A stretch of DNA of 64,000 bases from NCBI RefSeq assembly GCF_042242105.1, contig NC_092022.1, positions 12,954,001 through 13,018,000 of the forward strand. The letters are read 5' to 3'. Each line of letters begins with the position of its first letter. Positions within the stretch are counted from its first letter, which is position 1. Shown here piece after piece: positions 11,816-25,946 of this stretch. Made by a program: the position numbers and the translations under genes. Under the pieces are notes generated by a model. It was given only the letters and a program-made list of their open reading frames with translations. It was not told where the DNA came from and did no database searches. This DNA comes from Pempheris klunzingeri. Its lineage: Eukaryota; Chordata; Actinopteri; Acropomatiformes; Pempheridae.

Positions 11816-14100
11816 CGCTGTCCCCAGAGAGCGACCATCCTTACCTTCTTTTCCCACACATTTGTGTGTGTGTCTTCAGGTTGTCTTCAGGCTTGGCAGT
11901 CAGGTGTCATCCATCGTCAAATCTCAGATTTTTCTTTTTGTCCTTGAATGGCTCCTTTCAGATTGAAACCTACTTTAAGTATCCAAAGGCCTTTCTCAAA
12001 CTCAAAAAACGACTGCTTGACCTGTTTACAGACACCAATTCACACAGTTTTTTTTATCAGCGTAGACTTGAACCTCTCTGGGGAGTTTGAGATATTGGAT
12101 TAAGAATACCACAGTTGATTCAGCTGACCCAGTAGTACTAACAAACAAGTAAACAAATCAGGAAAATCCCTTTCGGAATTGAAACTATTAGAATTAGCTA
12201 TAGCTGTCGCAAACTGCTATTTCATCAAAAGCTTGAGAAAACAGTTCTAGTGTTTATGCCAAAGCTGCTGTTAAAGCTAAGCTCCTTTAGAGACATTTGT
12301 ATATCTGCTTAGGCTGCTGTCAGAATGGGACACACACACACTTTTGAATGTTTTCAGAGACAATCACATGCACAAACACACAGACTAGAGTGGATGCAGG
12401 TTTGTGAGAGGCCGTGAGGTGAGGTAAAGAAGCTAAGCTCTGGTGAGCATTTGCACACTGCAGCTTAGCTCACAATTTTCTGCTAAATCAAAAGGAATTA
12501 GGGAAGCACAAACACAGCAGAGTTATGCTCTCTCTCATGGGGCTGGAGCTGGAATGGACTTTCTCTGTCTCCCTTTCTGCCTCTCTCCCAGCCAGTGAAC
12601 TTGACCCCAGCTTTCTCCTCATAAACAATAACAGAGTCAAGTGCCTTCTCGTCAGTTGGAGGAAAAGTTTGCCCTGATCTACGAGGTCCAATCTGGCAAC
12701 CATCTCCTCAGAGGAAAAGTACTGACGGGGGTTACTATGTTTAAACGCTGCACTTGGGTGAAGGAGGGATAAAGGTGAGATTTACAGAGGCGGTTTTGGA
12801 CTAATCCAATTGATTTCTGTGTTGATACATTATAATTACTTAGGATTATTTCTGAAAGGAAAGTTGAAGGGAGAAAAGGGAATGGGCTGAATGAACCAAG
12901 GGCAAGCCAGAGGCACGCGCTGAAGGTGGAAGAGTTGGACTAATGGCCCAGTAATGTGTCCCCTGTGGGCTGTCACCAGTCAGGGATGAGCTCAGTGTGT
13001 ATTCCCATCCTCTGTCAGGGTGCAGTGGGGAGGACAACCTGTTGTCGGACCTGGCTGAGTTCCCATACTGATGGCAGTCAACACCGGGTCTGAGGGAATA
13101 TGAACAAAGGTGGAAGAACAACGAAGACAAAAAGGAGATCAAATGAAGCAAAGATGTAGACTGTTACAGTATCCAGCATCATCTCTTACTAATAGATGGT
13201 GTCATATACTGTTCAGATTGTAAAGCCAGTCTTTAAATGCATTAATCAGCTACTCAAACTTGACCCCCTGGATCATGTTTCATGTCTCACCGGTACCTAA
13301 ACAACATATCCTCAACAACACAGCGTGCTGCGCTGTTCTGCCTCGTTTAGGCAAGTCAAACTACTGCTAAGGTCAGGTGAAGATTAGGGTAATGGTTGAA
13401 GACTGGGTGAGAACAGTGGTCCTCAGTGTAAAAATTAAATGCATTGCACCCCTAGTCATCCACCTTAAACTTCTCCGTACAAGGTTTCGCAGCATTATGA
13501 CAATGATATGCTACTTCCTTTGCTCCTCAGAGGCAACTGTTCATTACTTGCATGGCTGGAGTTCGCTGTAAGTGTTTTTCTGACAAGGGCAGTTTACATT
13601 ATAAAAAATGTATTTAATTCCTGCAGGATAACTTATTGTGGATGGACTCGATGCTGTCATAATTTCTGCATGTTAAGTAGCCGTGGTGATAAAAGGACCA
13701 GGCTGGAGTGGCTGTTAGATAATAATCAGCTGAAAATCCAGTAGCGTTATCTATAAATCTAATGAAAGGTCACAATACAACACAGACCCTAAAAATACAC
13801 TGTGCTCCAGGGACAGAAAAGCCACAATGTGTGTGCGCGTGTGTCCAGAGAACCAGATCTGCGATAATTTATTGTCCTGTAAATTTAGATCTGCTGACAG
13901 AGATGAACTGCCTTGAACAAACACAGCGGCGTTGGAACTCCAGAAGCTCCTGAAACGTTTGGCTAGCTCTCAGAGAAGGTGTCGGGGCCTGTTGTCGACC
14001 CCCCCACCCACTACAAAGGGTGCAGAAAAAGTCATGAACACTGAGGGAAAGTTTGTGCTTGTGCAGATGCAAAAATGCTCACACACACATGTACCCTTAC

Positions 14101-14246
14101 CCTGAATATGTCAGAATTCTCCTCTCCCTCCTCTATATGTGTGATACCATTTTCAAAGTCCCTGCCATTATGTGATACAACAAGTGAGAGTTTATTTAGC
14201 ACATCTTTGGCACCAGCATCCACCACTGGTTTAAAATTGACTTTGA
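14101..14246 (-). CDS. Candidate internal exon of an unidentified host gene
   Basis: On the minus strand a 146-base open segment is framed by an acceptor (tcaattttag) and a good donor (AGG then GTAAGG). It starts in phase 1 and ends in phase 0, encoding 48 full codons. The product includes VVDAGAKDVLNKLSLVVSHN and an acidic stretch HIEEGEENSDIFR. I do not recognise the family. The composition is unlike the surrounding spacer and has no simple-repeat bias. It could be an exon of the same unknown gene as 18385-18528, with missing exons between them, or a chance open segment. Phases of the two do not join directly. Confidence 0.4.
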
Positions 14247-14479
14247 CTAAAATTGACCATCTATGATTTCTGTTTAATAACGTTGTGAAAGAGCCACTTA
14301 GAGCTATTCAGTCATCAGTGGTTTTAATGAGTCCAGTGAGCTACTCAAGAGCTTAAGTATTGGCAGGCTTTACCACGAGAACACCGATCACCAAGTTTTG
14401 TTTGTCTTTTTTAACAGTTAAAGTTGTATCACATACTCGACATACGGTTTTATGTGGCTTTGTCTCTTACTTGGATTAA

Positions 14480-14710
14480 GCCATTTTAATGCCAGGGCTT
14501 GCCTCCCCGTGCACAAGATGAGGCTATTATGCCATGTTGCCCAAGATGATTGTGATTGGTTTGAAGAAATACAAACAAGCCAGAGCGTTTTTCTCCTACA
14601 CCAAAAGGATAATGGGTCCAACCAGACTTTTCTCCAGCACTGGAACAGCTTAAAACAAAGTGTAGAGATAGGTCTGGCCATGTGGGACTATATCATGGTT
14701 GTCCTTACAG
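14480..14710. repeat. Dispersed repeat fragment, class unknown
   Basis: The sequence (ttatgccatgttgcccaaga followed by the stretch ending aggtctggccatgtgggac) resembles a high-copy interspersed repeat that I associate with percomorph genomes. The two overlapping open frames here, one on each strand, are treated as shadows of it. The family name is not known to me. Confidence 0.4.
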
Positions 14711-15880
14711 GGCTAGGCTCTGCATACCTGTGACTCTGTCTTTCTTTATCCCCAGGACAGCCTGTCATTAATAGATTTTATAGCTCCTGTGAGCACACTT
14801 AGTGTCCGTAGATGTGATGGTGATAACTCTATAATAGAATGTTTACTAGGTCGCTGAGGATGCCGTCATGCTGGGCAAATTTGGAGCATGCACACACATG
14901 AACGCACACACTCAGACTGTGACTGTAGAGCAGGGGATTCAGATGACATCAAAGGGATATCCGAGGAAGCATGGCCTCTTTGACGTTTAACACATCTCAG
15001 ACACTTCTTGCCTCAAAAACAGGCATGCTTCACTGGCAATACATAGACCGGGACAACAATACTTGCAGGCATACAGTCACACACACAGACAGAAATAATC
15101 AGACATACATCATCCATATTAGATGGGATAGCCTGGGATAAACTGATAATCAGACAGCTTTGGTTATCTCCTCCTTATACAGCATTTACATTTTAAAGAG
15201 TGAAATCTTTTTAAATAATCCAAATTGAAATTTACCTTTGTGGATGCTGGTAATTTTTACAGCAGTGTCTCCTTGCTCCCTCTTGGTGGAACTGAGTTTG
15301 TGCTGAGTAGTTTCCTGTTTTAGCAAGGAACTGTCTGTATGACGTACACAGCAGTTCATGGTCACATGGTGGCTAGCTGAGGTAGCATAGTGAACAGCGA
15401 ATCAGTGAATTGAACTTTGAAATAGTCAATGCTTCTGTTTTGTCTGTTTTCTTGTTCCACAGGCAAGACAGTGAGTCACCCTGTAAACCAAGACTTAAAT
15501 CATTGCTAGATCAGCTCTGTTTCTATAGGTGGGAGCTTGTGTTTTTTATTTCTTTATTCAGGAGTTGAGAAGTGTGTGCTTACTCAGATTAAAGCAAAAT
15601 GAGTTATTTTTGTATTGGTCGCTGCCTGTAATTATTACAATCTGTCGGCAAAAAAGGAGTTTTAATGTTTCTACATATACACATATATATATTTACTCCT
15701 CTCAGTTGTCCCAGCTTAAAATAGTTGAATGGCAAAGCAAGGTGTGAAAATGTGATGTGACGTCTTAATTTTGGGGTTCTACTTTAAAGCTGCTTGTGTC
15801 AATATTTTTATGTTAAGAAAGGATCAGATTAATATGTATAATGTCAAAGGGGGAACTCAAAGTGATGGACACACAAAGAA
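14711..15880. other. Spacer, nothing recognised
   Basis: This is AT-rich sequence with scattered CA dinucleotides. No exon, RNA gene or clear element is seen. Confidence 0.6.
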
Positions 15881-16300
15881 TTGTCATCCCAATTCATCTG
15901 GATTCATCTTTTACCTCATTGTTTTGTTATTGCGGCCAGCTACTTTACTGTTTTGGCTTTGTCTCACTGATATCATCAGCCTCTTTTCAACAACGGCAGG
16001 CAGCTGTTGTCAGCAAAAAAGCCATGATAAACCCACTGAACACCTGCCCAGCACCAACCACAGAAAGACAAAATTAGCAGGTAGCTGTTAAACACAGTGT
16101 AGTATTTATAGTAGCAGCTAAAGCGCAAGATATTTCCCTCAGGAGTTGGTGGAGACCAAAAACTGAGCTAAAAGGAGAGTGATGGTTGGCTTTACATTGA
16201 TCAGTTTGTCAGAAACACAACTCCAAATGAATGTTAATGTTGTTCTGTGTCTGCTCGATGTATGAATAGGCAATTTTTTGTAAACATTTTTGCTATAGCA
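15880..16300. repeat. Dispersed repeat fragment, class unknown
   Basis: The stretch containing gagctaaaaggagagtgat and the following atgaataggcaatttt resembles an interspersed repeat found widely in perch-like fishes. The open frames at 15771-16091 fall inside it and are not treated as genes. No terminal repeats were located. Confidence 0.4.
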
Positions 16301-16374
16301 AAATGAGATAATAATGTCACTGTTATGTTTACAGCTTGTTGCACTTCACCCAAGTGAAAGAATCAGTCGATGTA

Positions 16375-18027
<1,653 letters not shown>

Positions 18028-18384
18028 CCTCTTGACAGAATTGACACAATTGTTGTTGACATAATATGGATTGGTCTGATGCAAGAAATTACTCCATTTA
18101 AATGTTTCATGTGCTAGTACATATATGAAAACATTTAAACTGTGAGTTTCAAAATATTCTCCTCATACACTTTTTAGAGTTCTACAAATTAATTAAGCAT
18201 AACACAAGAACAGAATAGAAACACCTTCTAACAGTCAGTCTTCCTGTGACTTATTTGTATATATTTGATTAAAAGCCTCATATTGGACTGTATTGTGGTG
18301 GTTATACAAGCCTTGTGTGACCTGTGGTGGGGGTGGCATAGACCGTGTGGTTGAGGCTGCAGGACCCCTACTGTGAGTACTCAC

Positions 18385-18528
18385 ACCATGTGACTGACGT
18401 TCAGTTCTTTAGTGAAAGTCGTGTGGGCTACCTGGTGCTCTAGGTTGAATTCTTGAGTGTGGGCCATTGCGGCCATTTTGCAAAAGGCTTTGTAGGTCTC
18501 TAAGTTGTAGGAGAGGTCCTTCCACGCC
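18385..18528 (-). CDS. Candidate internal exon of an unidentified host gene
   Basis: Read on the minus strand, a pyrimidine-rich tract ending catcactcag precedes 144 bases open in one frame. They end at a consensus donor (CACATGGT then GTGAGTAC). The product begins AWKDLSYNLETYKAFCKMAA and continues MAHTQEFNLEHQVAHT, an amphipathic, probably helical segment. Codon third positions are GC-rich (TAC, AAC, GAG, CAC, CAG), unlike the AT-rich spacer. It enters and leaves in phase 2. A longer minus-strand frame (18409-18651) overlaps in another phase, and I judged it the shadow. I do not recognise the protein. Confidence 0.45.
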
Positions 18529-18861
18529 CTGAGTGATGAGAGCAGGGTTTAACCGGCTGCAGGTGCGCTCGAGACAGGCGGGCAGGGCCTTTGAAGTGGA
18601 AGCCAACTGGGACCCCAGCCCATCTCTGACCAGCAGCCAGCACAGACACATTCGCTTTCAATTAACACTCTCCCTTCTTTCCTGAACGCTGCTCTCTGCT
18701 TTCTTCTCTCTTTTTCAATACTCATGTATGCGTATGTTACTAATGAATGACTGTCACTGATGAGCTGATAAATTCACTGCAGCCACAATGCCAGGATTTT
18801 TTGACCATATATGTGCTTGTTGTATGTCATATAAATATATATACACGAACACACACACACA

Positions 18862-18862
<1 letters not shown>

Positions 18863-18920
<58 letters not shown>
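18863..18920. repeat. (AT)n(GT)n compound microsatellite
   Basis: A run of AT is followed directly by a run of GT. Confidence 0.95.
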
Positions 18921-19399
18921 TTGTGCGTGCACGCTCTGTTCTTACTTCACCCCTCTCTCAGGCTTCACAATGTGTCTCAGGGCCAGGTTGAGTGTCCAAA
19001 AAACTGCGAGTCCTCAGAGGTCTGACACACTGATCTATTGTTTCTCATTTATCATTATGTGATGAAATCATGGATCTCCTCACTCTCATGCAGCTTTCAT
19101 CTGAATAGGACACATCCTGTCTTTGGCACTGATGAACAAGCAAGCAAAGTTATACCAAATTTGTAACTGGATAGAGCAATATTGCAAATGCTGTTGCTGT
19201 GTATTGGCTACTTTTATTTGACCATACATACACACAACTATGTATGTAAGCATGCACGCACACATCTCATTAAAGAGAGCGAAAAAGAGAAATAAATGGC
19301 TGTTTCGATGGTAAGCTCCCTGGAGGCAGCTACATCTGGCTCCTGTTAGCCACAAGCGTATAAAAATCAAATGCGGTTTAGTCCCAGGCATTTTGTACT

Positions 19400-19400
<1 letters not shown>

Positions 19401-19440
<40 letters not shown>
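19401..19440. repeat. (CA)n microsatellite
   Basis: A pure run of about 20 CA units. Confidence 0.97.
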
Positions 19441-19442
<2 letters not shown>

Positions 19443-19842
19443 GGAGGTAGATCTCCAACATGGTGGTCACCCCCACCAGTTCCAGTCTCTTCAGTACCAA
19501 CCCTAGTGAACTCAGCAGACATCAAGGGGCTCAGACAGGGACTAGTACTCCTGGCACAAACAGTAACAACGACCCATATACAGCCACTATACAAAATATT
19601 AAACCCTTAAACCCTGTGATACCTGTCTGCCAGGCCTCTGCTAATATGTCTGAGTGAGAGTGGGGGGTGTCAGTAATAGAAAGAGAGAAAAGACTAACTC
19701 ATAGTGTCTGTGGTAACATACTTTATTTGAACAAAACACAACAAAATAGAAAAATAACTACCACAAAATATGTTGCATGCAACATTAGTCTGTAGGACAA
19801 CATTAGCATTATTTATATATATCTTTTTTATGATGTGTGTAC

Positions 19843-19931
19843 CTGTACAGTGCGAGCATAGTAGATCTCGATGGTTTCTTTTGTCATGTTTGAGCCCATG
19901 ACACACATTGAAATAATTTGATTGCATGCTA
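19843..19931 (-). CDS. Weak candidate exon, unidentified
   Basis: A minus-strand segment of 89 bases lies between a possible acceptor (cctcattttgtacag) and a GTACAC donor. It encodes ACNQIISMCVMGSNM then TKETIEIYYARTVQ, entering in phase 1 and leaving in phase 0. It is part of a longer open frame, so the acceptor is uncertain. No family is recognised. It may belong with the two candidate exons at 14.1 and 18.4 kb, or be chance. Confidence 0.25.
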
Positions 19932-19943
19932 CTGTACAAAATG

Positions 19944-21218
19944 AGGATGCTACGATGAGTTCATTGACAGGATTTAAGAGATAGTTTATGCGACATAAAC
20001 AGACACTCATGGACAAGCAAATGACCAGACTACCTCGACATCCCAGATGTCCAAACAAATCAGTGTACACTCAGGGACACATGGCCACACATTGCTTCAC
20101 TAAAATCATGACTCATTGATCAAACAGTCATCCTCATCGTCGCTGGTGACAGTGAGATCTCTGACACGCACTTGAAGCATGTGCTCTGGTGTTTGAGTGT
20201 GTAATCACTGTGTAATTGGTGTAGTGGTTAACAACGGCATGATTACAGTTTATGATGTTTAGGCAAGCAAGTGGAGAAATAAATGCATTTATAAGGTTGT
20301 CACATCTTCTCGCCCCAAAAGAGACTGAAGTTCAACGTCATTTCTGAAATGTTCTGATGTTCTCGTCTTGTCTAAATGTCACTGAGGTCAGAGCCAGCTC
20401 ATCCTGTGTGTTCCTCCAAGCCCAGCAGGCATGTCTGAAAGACTCTGCAGCCCTGTGAGTCTGTCTCTGGCATTCAATTTCCTGCCATGTTGAATCCTGG
20501 ACAAAACAGCTATCATAATTTCAGCTTGGGTGGGATGGACAGCACTTCAATAACTTTTGTATTACCGATATTACCATGTAATGTCAGAGTAATATCACCA
20601 GTATGCTCATGTAACAGTTCAAGCTTTGACGGGACAGAGCTAGCTCTCAGTCAGAAGTACACGTCACAGGCAAGTATACGTGCTTTTTTTCTCTTGAATG
20701 TTTGAACATCATCTAAAGTTTTGGTTGCACGCTCTACCCAGCGTGAAATTATGACACCAGTTTACCAGCTCCATATATAAGCCTTTGTGATGGCCAAGCT
20801 GATGTCAAAAAAGCTGCAAGAGACTGTCTGCATCAAAATGAAAACATTTTCTTGGTGAAGAACACTAGATTTCACGCCATATTTTAACAATAGCTGTGTT
20901 GTGGTGGGCTGAGGCAGTCCAGTGAAAGCTGGCATGTCCTTGGCAGCACGTTGGCACTTGTCCTGAACTGTCAGAGTGAAATGTTGCCCTTATGTCAGCT
21001 CTCAGTAAACTCTACTATCTCCGACTGTGATGGACGGGCCCTCTCGCGGTCTCTGGAGATCTGACTCACACCAAGATACACCAAGGCTTAGATCAGCCTC
21101 TGGACTGATTTCAGGGCCTGGAAGAACCTCCTGATTTGTTGCTGCCAGGTTTCAGTAGATGGTGAGGATCAGAGAGCTTTAGGACGGATTATTTTGCCTT
21201 GCTGCATTGTACTTTAGG
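19944..21218. other. Spacer, nothing recognised
   Basis: No supported exon is seen here. A minus-strand frame near 20105-20195 (ending VRVRDLTVTSDDEDDC then a stop) is coding-like but has only weak splice context. It is left uncalled. Confidence 0.5.
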
Positions 21219-22240
21219 CAGTGGTGGAAGAAGTGCTCAGATCTTTCACATAAGAAAAAGGTCACAATGCAATAACATAAAAATCCATTACAAGTAAACT
21301 CCAACCCCAACTACAGTAAAAGTTGTAAAAGAGTTATCATCAGCTAACTGTATTTAAAATGTCAAAGTAAAGTACAGTGGACCCTGTGATTGATATAATA
21401 ACATTATTATTGTTTGTACTGAAGCATCATAGCATATTAAGCATAATTTTGCTGTTGGAGGTGTAGCTGTTTTAATAATTTTATGTTTCCCATCCTACTG
21501 CTTGGACCCCTCCAATGTGTCCCTGATGAATCTGAGGGGTCATAAGAAAGAGTAGAAAAGAAGAAAGTTCTGTTACACAGATTTGTGCAAATGTTTTGGA
21601 ATATTCTCTACTCTCTAATCTTTGCTTTCTTTAGAAATGTTTAACCTCTTTGAGCCTCAGAACATAATTTAGCCTAAACGATCTAAGAAGTTTAAAGGTT
21701 CACTGCTTCACTGTCAGGGGTCACAAGCTCAAAAGTTTGGGATTGTTTTAATATGTAATATTGTATTACAGTATAGCTCAACCAACAGCAGACTTTTTGT
21801 GGCTGATACTAATTTTAATATTTAGATGCTCAAAAAACATCATCACAGTATATAGTCTTTTTTAAAAAAAAAACATTAACACGTAACATGAACACACAAT
21901 CTTGGTATGAATCGAAATTATATTTTTTTCTCTTTCTTTTTTTATTGTGACCAACATACATACAAGCCCAGTTTGCCATTTCTGCACTGCAAGTTCTTCA
22001 TGCCTGGACAATTTAGCTCTACAGTGCATTTGACTTTATATACTTATATGCTTTTTCTTTTAATATAAATTCTTAATCTGACAAGTTACTATTAATTTAA
22101 GCCCTCAAATAAATGCAGTTTTTAGAAGAGTATAATATTTCCCTAGGTGGAGTTGAAGTATAAAGTAGTATAAAGTGGAAATATAGAAATAAAGTACCTC
22201 AGAATTGTACTTGAGTAAATTTACTTACCACTTCCACCTA
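21219..22240. mobile_element. Non-autonomous hAT-like DNA transposon copy
   Basis: The left end reads cagtggtggaagaagtgctc and the right end is an eroded inverse (ttgtacttgagtaaatttac then cacttccacct). These are the typical tips of a very common fish non-coding DNA transposon that starts CAGTGGTGGA and ends TCCACCACTG. Interior motifs (aagtaaagtac, ccattacaagtaaac) fit the same family. The middle (about 21500-21760) looks like a different repeat (ggggtcacaagctcaaaagt), suggesting a nested insertion. No ORF is present. Confidence 0.6.
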
Positions 22241-22592
22241 CAAATTCTGGGGGTGTTGGGTTCTTTTGTCTGGTTCGGGTTAGAAATCACCCTCCCCAGG
22301 GAGTCAGCTGATGTACGTCTGACCAACCGTCATCCTCACACACAAATGTTGCAATGTCTGGATGTCTCACCATGTGCTTCTAATCCACCTCCAAGGTCCT
22401 CTGTGGTGGTCGTCTGTCTCTCCACTGTCCTACACTAAGCTCTCTCACTCTCTGTCTCTTGCAGCATCCTGCCCTCTTCACTTAAGCCCCCACCATCGTC
22501 TCAAACCTCAGCAGTTCATCCAGCTCTATCTCAACACCCTTACTGCACCCAACAATAATTCATCTCTTTCTTTAATACACTTCACCCAGATA

Positions 22593-22622
22593 ATCATCCA
22601 TTAGGGATCGCTAATGGATGAT
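22593..22622. repeat. Perfect 12-bp inverted repeat (hairpin)
   Basis: The arms atcatccattag (22593-22604) and ctaatggatgat (22611-22622) are perfect complements around a 6-base loop. They may be a remnant tip of a mobile element; no gene lies next to them. Confidence 0.8.
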
Positions 22623-22779
22623 CCCTATCATTTTGCAACAGTTTGCATCAAAAACAGCTTTAATGACAGAATTATATTTATTCTGAAAAATACATCAGTT
22701 CTACATCTAGTCTGATTTTTATTACTTTTGTGATTTCTCTTTTTGATATGATTGGGGGAAATGCCAGTGAGGGAAGGAA

Positions 22780-22990
22780 TTGCAGTTGTTTAAAGGAAAA
22801 ATCTGCTTTTTTCTTTGTTTTCAAGAATTAGATAAAAAGATCAATTCCACTCTCATGTTTCTATGTTGAACATGAAGCTGGAGCCTGCAGCTCGCTAGCT
22901 TCTCTTAACATGACATGGCTTCATAGTTATAAAACAGATGTCAGAGTGATGTCAATCTTCTCCTCTAGTTCACATCAACAGAGGAAATAA
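22780..22990. repeat. Dispersed repeat fragment, class unknown
   Basis: The block (caagaattagataaaaagat, then ccactctcatgtttctatgt, then agctcgctagcttctctt) matches the pattern of a widespread percomorph repeat. A second copy in the same orientation lies at 57290-57500. Confidence 0.5.
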
Positions 22991-24150
22991 GCGAATTTGA
23001 CACAATGTCAAAGTATTTAATTAATTCTTGCTCATCATATTGGTATATCCAAAAGTGCGCTGACATGGATTTAAGAGGTAAATTTATGGTTTTCATTCTA
23101 AACATAAAATATGAGTATAAGTGATAATTTCAGAAATTACTGGTGAACTATTTCTAGCGAGTTTTCCTTTTCACATTTTGGCATCTTCTTCCAGTCCGAT
23201 TTAGCATCAAGAGGAGCTTTTGCACTACAAGAGAAGCCAAATGACAGACTGCAACAGAATTTACATGGCGTTACATAAGCAACAAATTAAAGGTCTTGTA
23301 AATCCCGCAGACTGCCTTATCGGCCTGCTCTCTGTGGGATTCAAAACAGACGCTCTCTTGCTCGTTTAGTGTGTATGTGAGCATTTGCGCCCTGAAGCAG
23401 ACTGTTAGCAGGGGAAACACATGTCCACATTAAGCGGTTTCACTGATCAAGCTGATATGACAGGAGATGAGAGAACAGAGCGGGAACTTGTCCCCCCCAG
23501 TGCTCCTGCGGTGAGCTGTCAGCAACAATAATCACTGAGTCTGCTCATGTTATCATTAAAACTGTACATCTATTTAATACAGCTGCTTACAAGGCAAAAT
23601 AAAATACAAGGGAGAGATAATCAGAGTAGATATCACTGATTTGGATGTGGGTGATTGTGAAGTACATGATATTTATTCGGTTTCCAACATGAGGAACTTC
23701 ACAAGGTTTTGTAAACGTCTCTAGAATGAAAACAATGAAGAGGAAAGAAAGGGAAGGAGGAGAGTAGAGGAGTGACTGATTGCAGGGCATCACACCAAAT
23801 GGGAACCAGAGACTGTGAGATGTCAGAACTACTATAGATTTATACTTTACCTGCTCCCTTGAGATCTACCACACATACACCCGCTCCAAGCAGAACAAAA
23901 GAGGGGGGAGAGATATGAAAAAGTATGGGCACCAAGTCATAGGTCAAACGGTGCAAGAGGATTAGTAAAAGAGGCCTACAAAGATGAGTGAGAGATGGAG
24001 GACCAGAGGGCGAAAGGGCTGGTTTTGAGGAGAAAACAGCAACATCAGCTGGGTCTTATTTAGATCAACCTTTTGCACTCCATGCACACGCCTGTACATC
24101 TGCCCTCCGCATGTTGGACTGCAATGGGTGGGCTGCCCTTTTCTGCCTTA
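22991..24150. other. Spacer, nothing recognised
   Basis: This is mostly AT-rich sequence without exons, RNA genes or clear element ends. Confidence 0.6.
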
Positions 24151-24159
24151 GCCCTCTTC

Positions 24160-25270
24160 TTATGCTGTTCTATATCCTTCTCCAGGGCATAGCAATGATC
24201 AGACTTCTGATTCAATAGGATAATATCCATCTGAATTTTATTTTGATACAATGCCATAAGTTACAAAAATTCCTAATAGAAAGTCATGCTAAAGAAATTG
24301 TTAAAGTTGCTTGGGGTAAGACAATCTATATCGCCCATTTAGAAGAAGAGCTATTGCATCCTTGATCTATTTGCTCAACAATGCAGATTCTTGGGACTGG
24401 CTCTGAACATCAGGAAGATGCAAGCTCTCCATTAGCCACCAGTACGGCACAGAACTTCCACTAGTAACACACATAGGCCTTTTTTCTTCTCATAGCAGGA
24501 AAAGCATAGGTATTACAACTAAAATTAATGATGGTAGCTCTGGCCCAGTAAGCTGTGACAATGAGCCACCACGCACAATTCCAGTACCTAGAAACTAAAG
24601 CAGCTAAATGGAATCCAGCTTTCACTGATTTGATTATTTACACCTGCGCTTTTTCCGACTGTGACAAGTCGAACTGTCCTCTGTGGAAAAAAAGCCTATT
24701 GGCAACACTAGTCTCAAAAACATGGATCCCTTCCTTGGCAACGTCCTTTCCTCCAGACATGACATCGACAGAGAAATTCATTATGTCATTATTGTATCAC
24801 CATTGTATCAGCTGTGCCATTGGGGCCTTTGCAAAAATAACAGACAGGCAAAGAGAGAACCAAGCTGCTTGTTTACAAGGCAGTTGCTCCTTCAGCTCTA
24901 CTGTATGAACAGACCTGGACTGCCGATAGGAGACATAAATCCTGAGCATCAGTTGGGAAGACAAACACTACAAACATCTGTATGCTAGCGAAAACAAACA
25001 CTGGCTGCATTGATTGCCACCACCATCATTAAGCACCAACTCACATAGACTGGCCATGTTGTAAGAATCCTGGACTCCATAAACAGATCATCTACTCCCA
25101 ACTTCAGGCAGGCCACATGTTCCACACTGACACCACTAACTGGGAGGACATAGCCCGAAACGGAACGTGGAGAAATAGAGTCCATGCAGGAGCTGCACTT
25201 CATGAAGAGGATCTTTGGCAGCAGAAGACAAGGATCAGCCTCATCTGTGCACATAAGACTCTGGACAACA
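24160..25270 (+). mobile_element. Decayed non-LTR retrotransposon (LINE), reverse transcriptase remnant
   Basis: Pieces of a LINE reverse transcriptase can be followed on the plus strand in changing frames. These are a segment like LDLFAQQCRFLGLALNIRK near 24360-24420, a thumb-like piece near 24720-24850, and a C-terminal piece near 25025-25230 (TGHVVRILDSINRSST, then an aligned arginine-rich region with RNRVHAGAALHEEDLWQQK). The order and direction are right for one element. Many frameshifts and stops mark it as old. The clade cannot be fixed by eye. Confidence 0.65.
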
Positions 25271-25907
25271 TTAGTAGCCAAAATCCACATTATATAATAA
25301 AAGCCAGTATCCTCCCTATTGTTCCAATGCTGGTATGCTCTTGGCTTGAGCCGTTGGCTAGTGGTCAACCTCCCACCACCCAAATCTAGCTCTTGTCTGA
25401 TTGATGCGACTTGTCCCAACACAGACACCTTGTTGACAACACTGCGTGAAACCACCAAATGTAACTGACAGACACACATGACAGCTAACAGACCGCAGCA
25501 GTACTAACTGTTACTTTGACTGGAAGCTGGTCTGAATTAGAGCCCCTCACCCCCTCCGAGGACCTCAAATCCAAACCTTACTCCTGACTAAATCATAGCC
25601 CGCCAGGTGATTTCTGAATCCTGACATTTGCGTCTTTTCACTGGCCAATTTAGTCCATCTCTGTCAACCCACGATGAGTTCACTGGCTTTTTAAGAAGAG
25701 ATGCAATTGGGGGCACCTCACCTGTGCAGAATTAACTCAGAGCAGCTGATACGTCACTAAGTTAAGCCTCCAGGCCTAACAGACATGGTGTCTCCTGAAC
25801 ACAGCTGTAAAATCTTTATGGATATGTCTAGCAAACCTTTACATCAAACCCCCTGCATTATCGGAGGTAGATACTGCTACTACTGTTTTCACAAGTATGA
25901 ATAAGTA

Positions 25908-25946
25908 TTCTCTTTACAGCTGATCTAATGTCAGCTGTAAAGAGAA
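25908..25946. repeat. Perfect 16-bp inverted repeat (hairpin)
   Basis: The arms ttctctttacagctga (25908-25923) and tcagctgtaaagagaa (25931-25946) are exact complements with a 7-base loop. No T run or gene lies beside it that would make it a terminator. Confidence 0.85.

Larger units (their letters stand above)
10307..14100. other. Upstream flank of wnt2b, no confirmed gene
   Basis: This stretch should contain the wnt2b promoter. It holds a GA-rich microsatellite at 10793-10848 and a CA microsatellite at 11779-11812. Several 60-110 codon frames exist but lack family resemblance and splice support. A weak minus-strand exon-like segment near 13265-13345 ends at a GTGAGA donor; it is not strong enough to call. 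Confidence 0.5.

Noticed and set aside
12846-13151. Minus-strand 101-codon ORF
   Set aside because: The sequence is proline- and serine-rich with no clear donor; chance open frame is the simpler reading.
13265-13345. Possible minus-strand exon ending at a GTGAGA donor
   Set aside because: The acceptor is weak and the peptide (FDLPKRGRTAQHAVLLR) is unfamiliar; evidence was below the level of the other candidate exons.
18409-18651. 80-codon minus-strand ORF overlapping the 18.4 kb candidate exon
   Set aside because: It ignores the acceptor/donor pair at 18528/18385, and its frame has poorer codon bias than the spliced frame.
19460-19657. Plus-strand ORF after the CA microsatellite
   Set aside because: It is Thr/Ser/Asn-rich, starts in the flank of a simple repeat and has no acceptor upstream.
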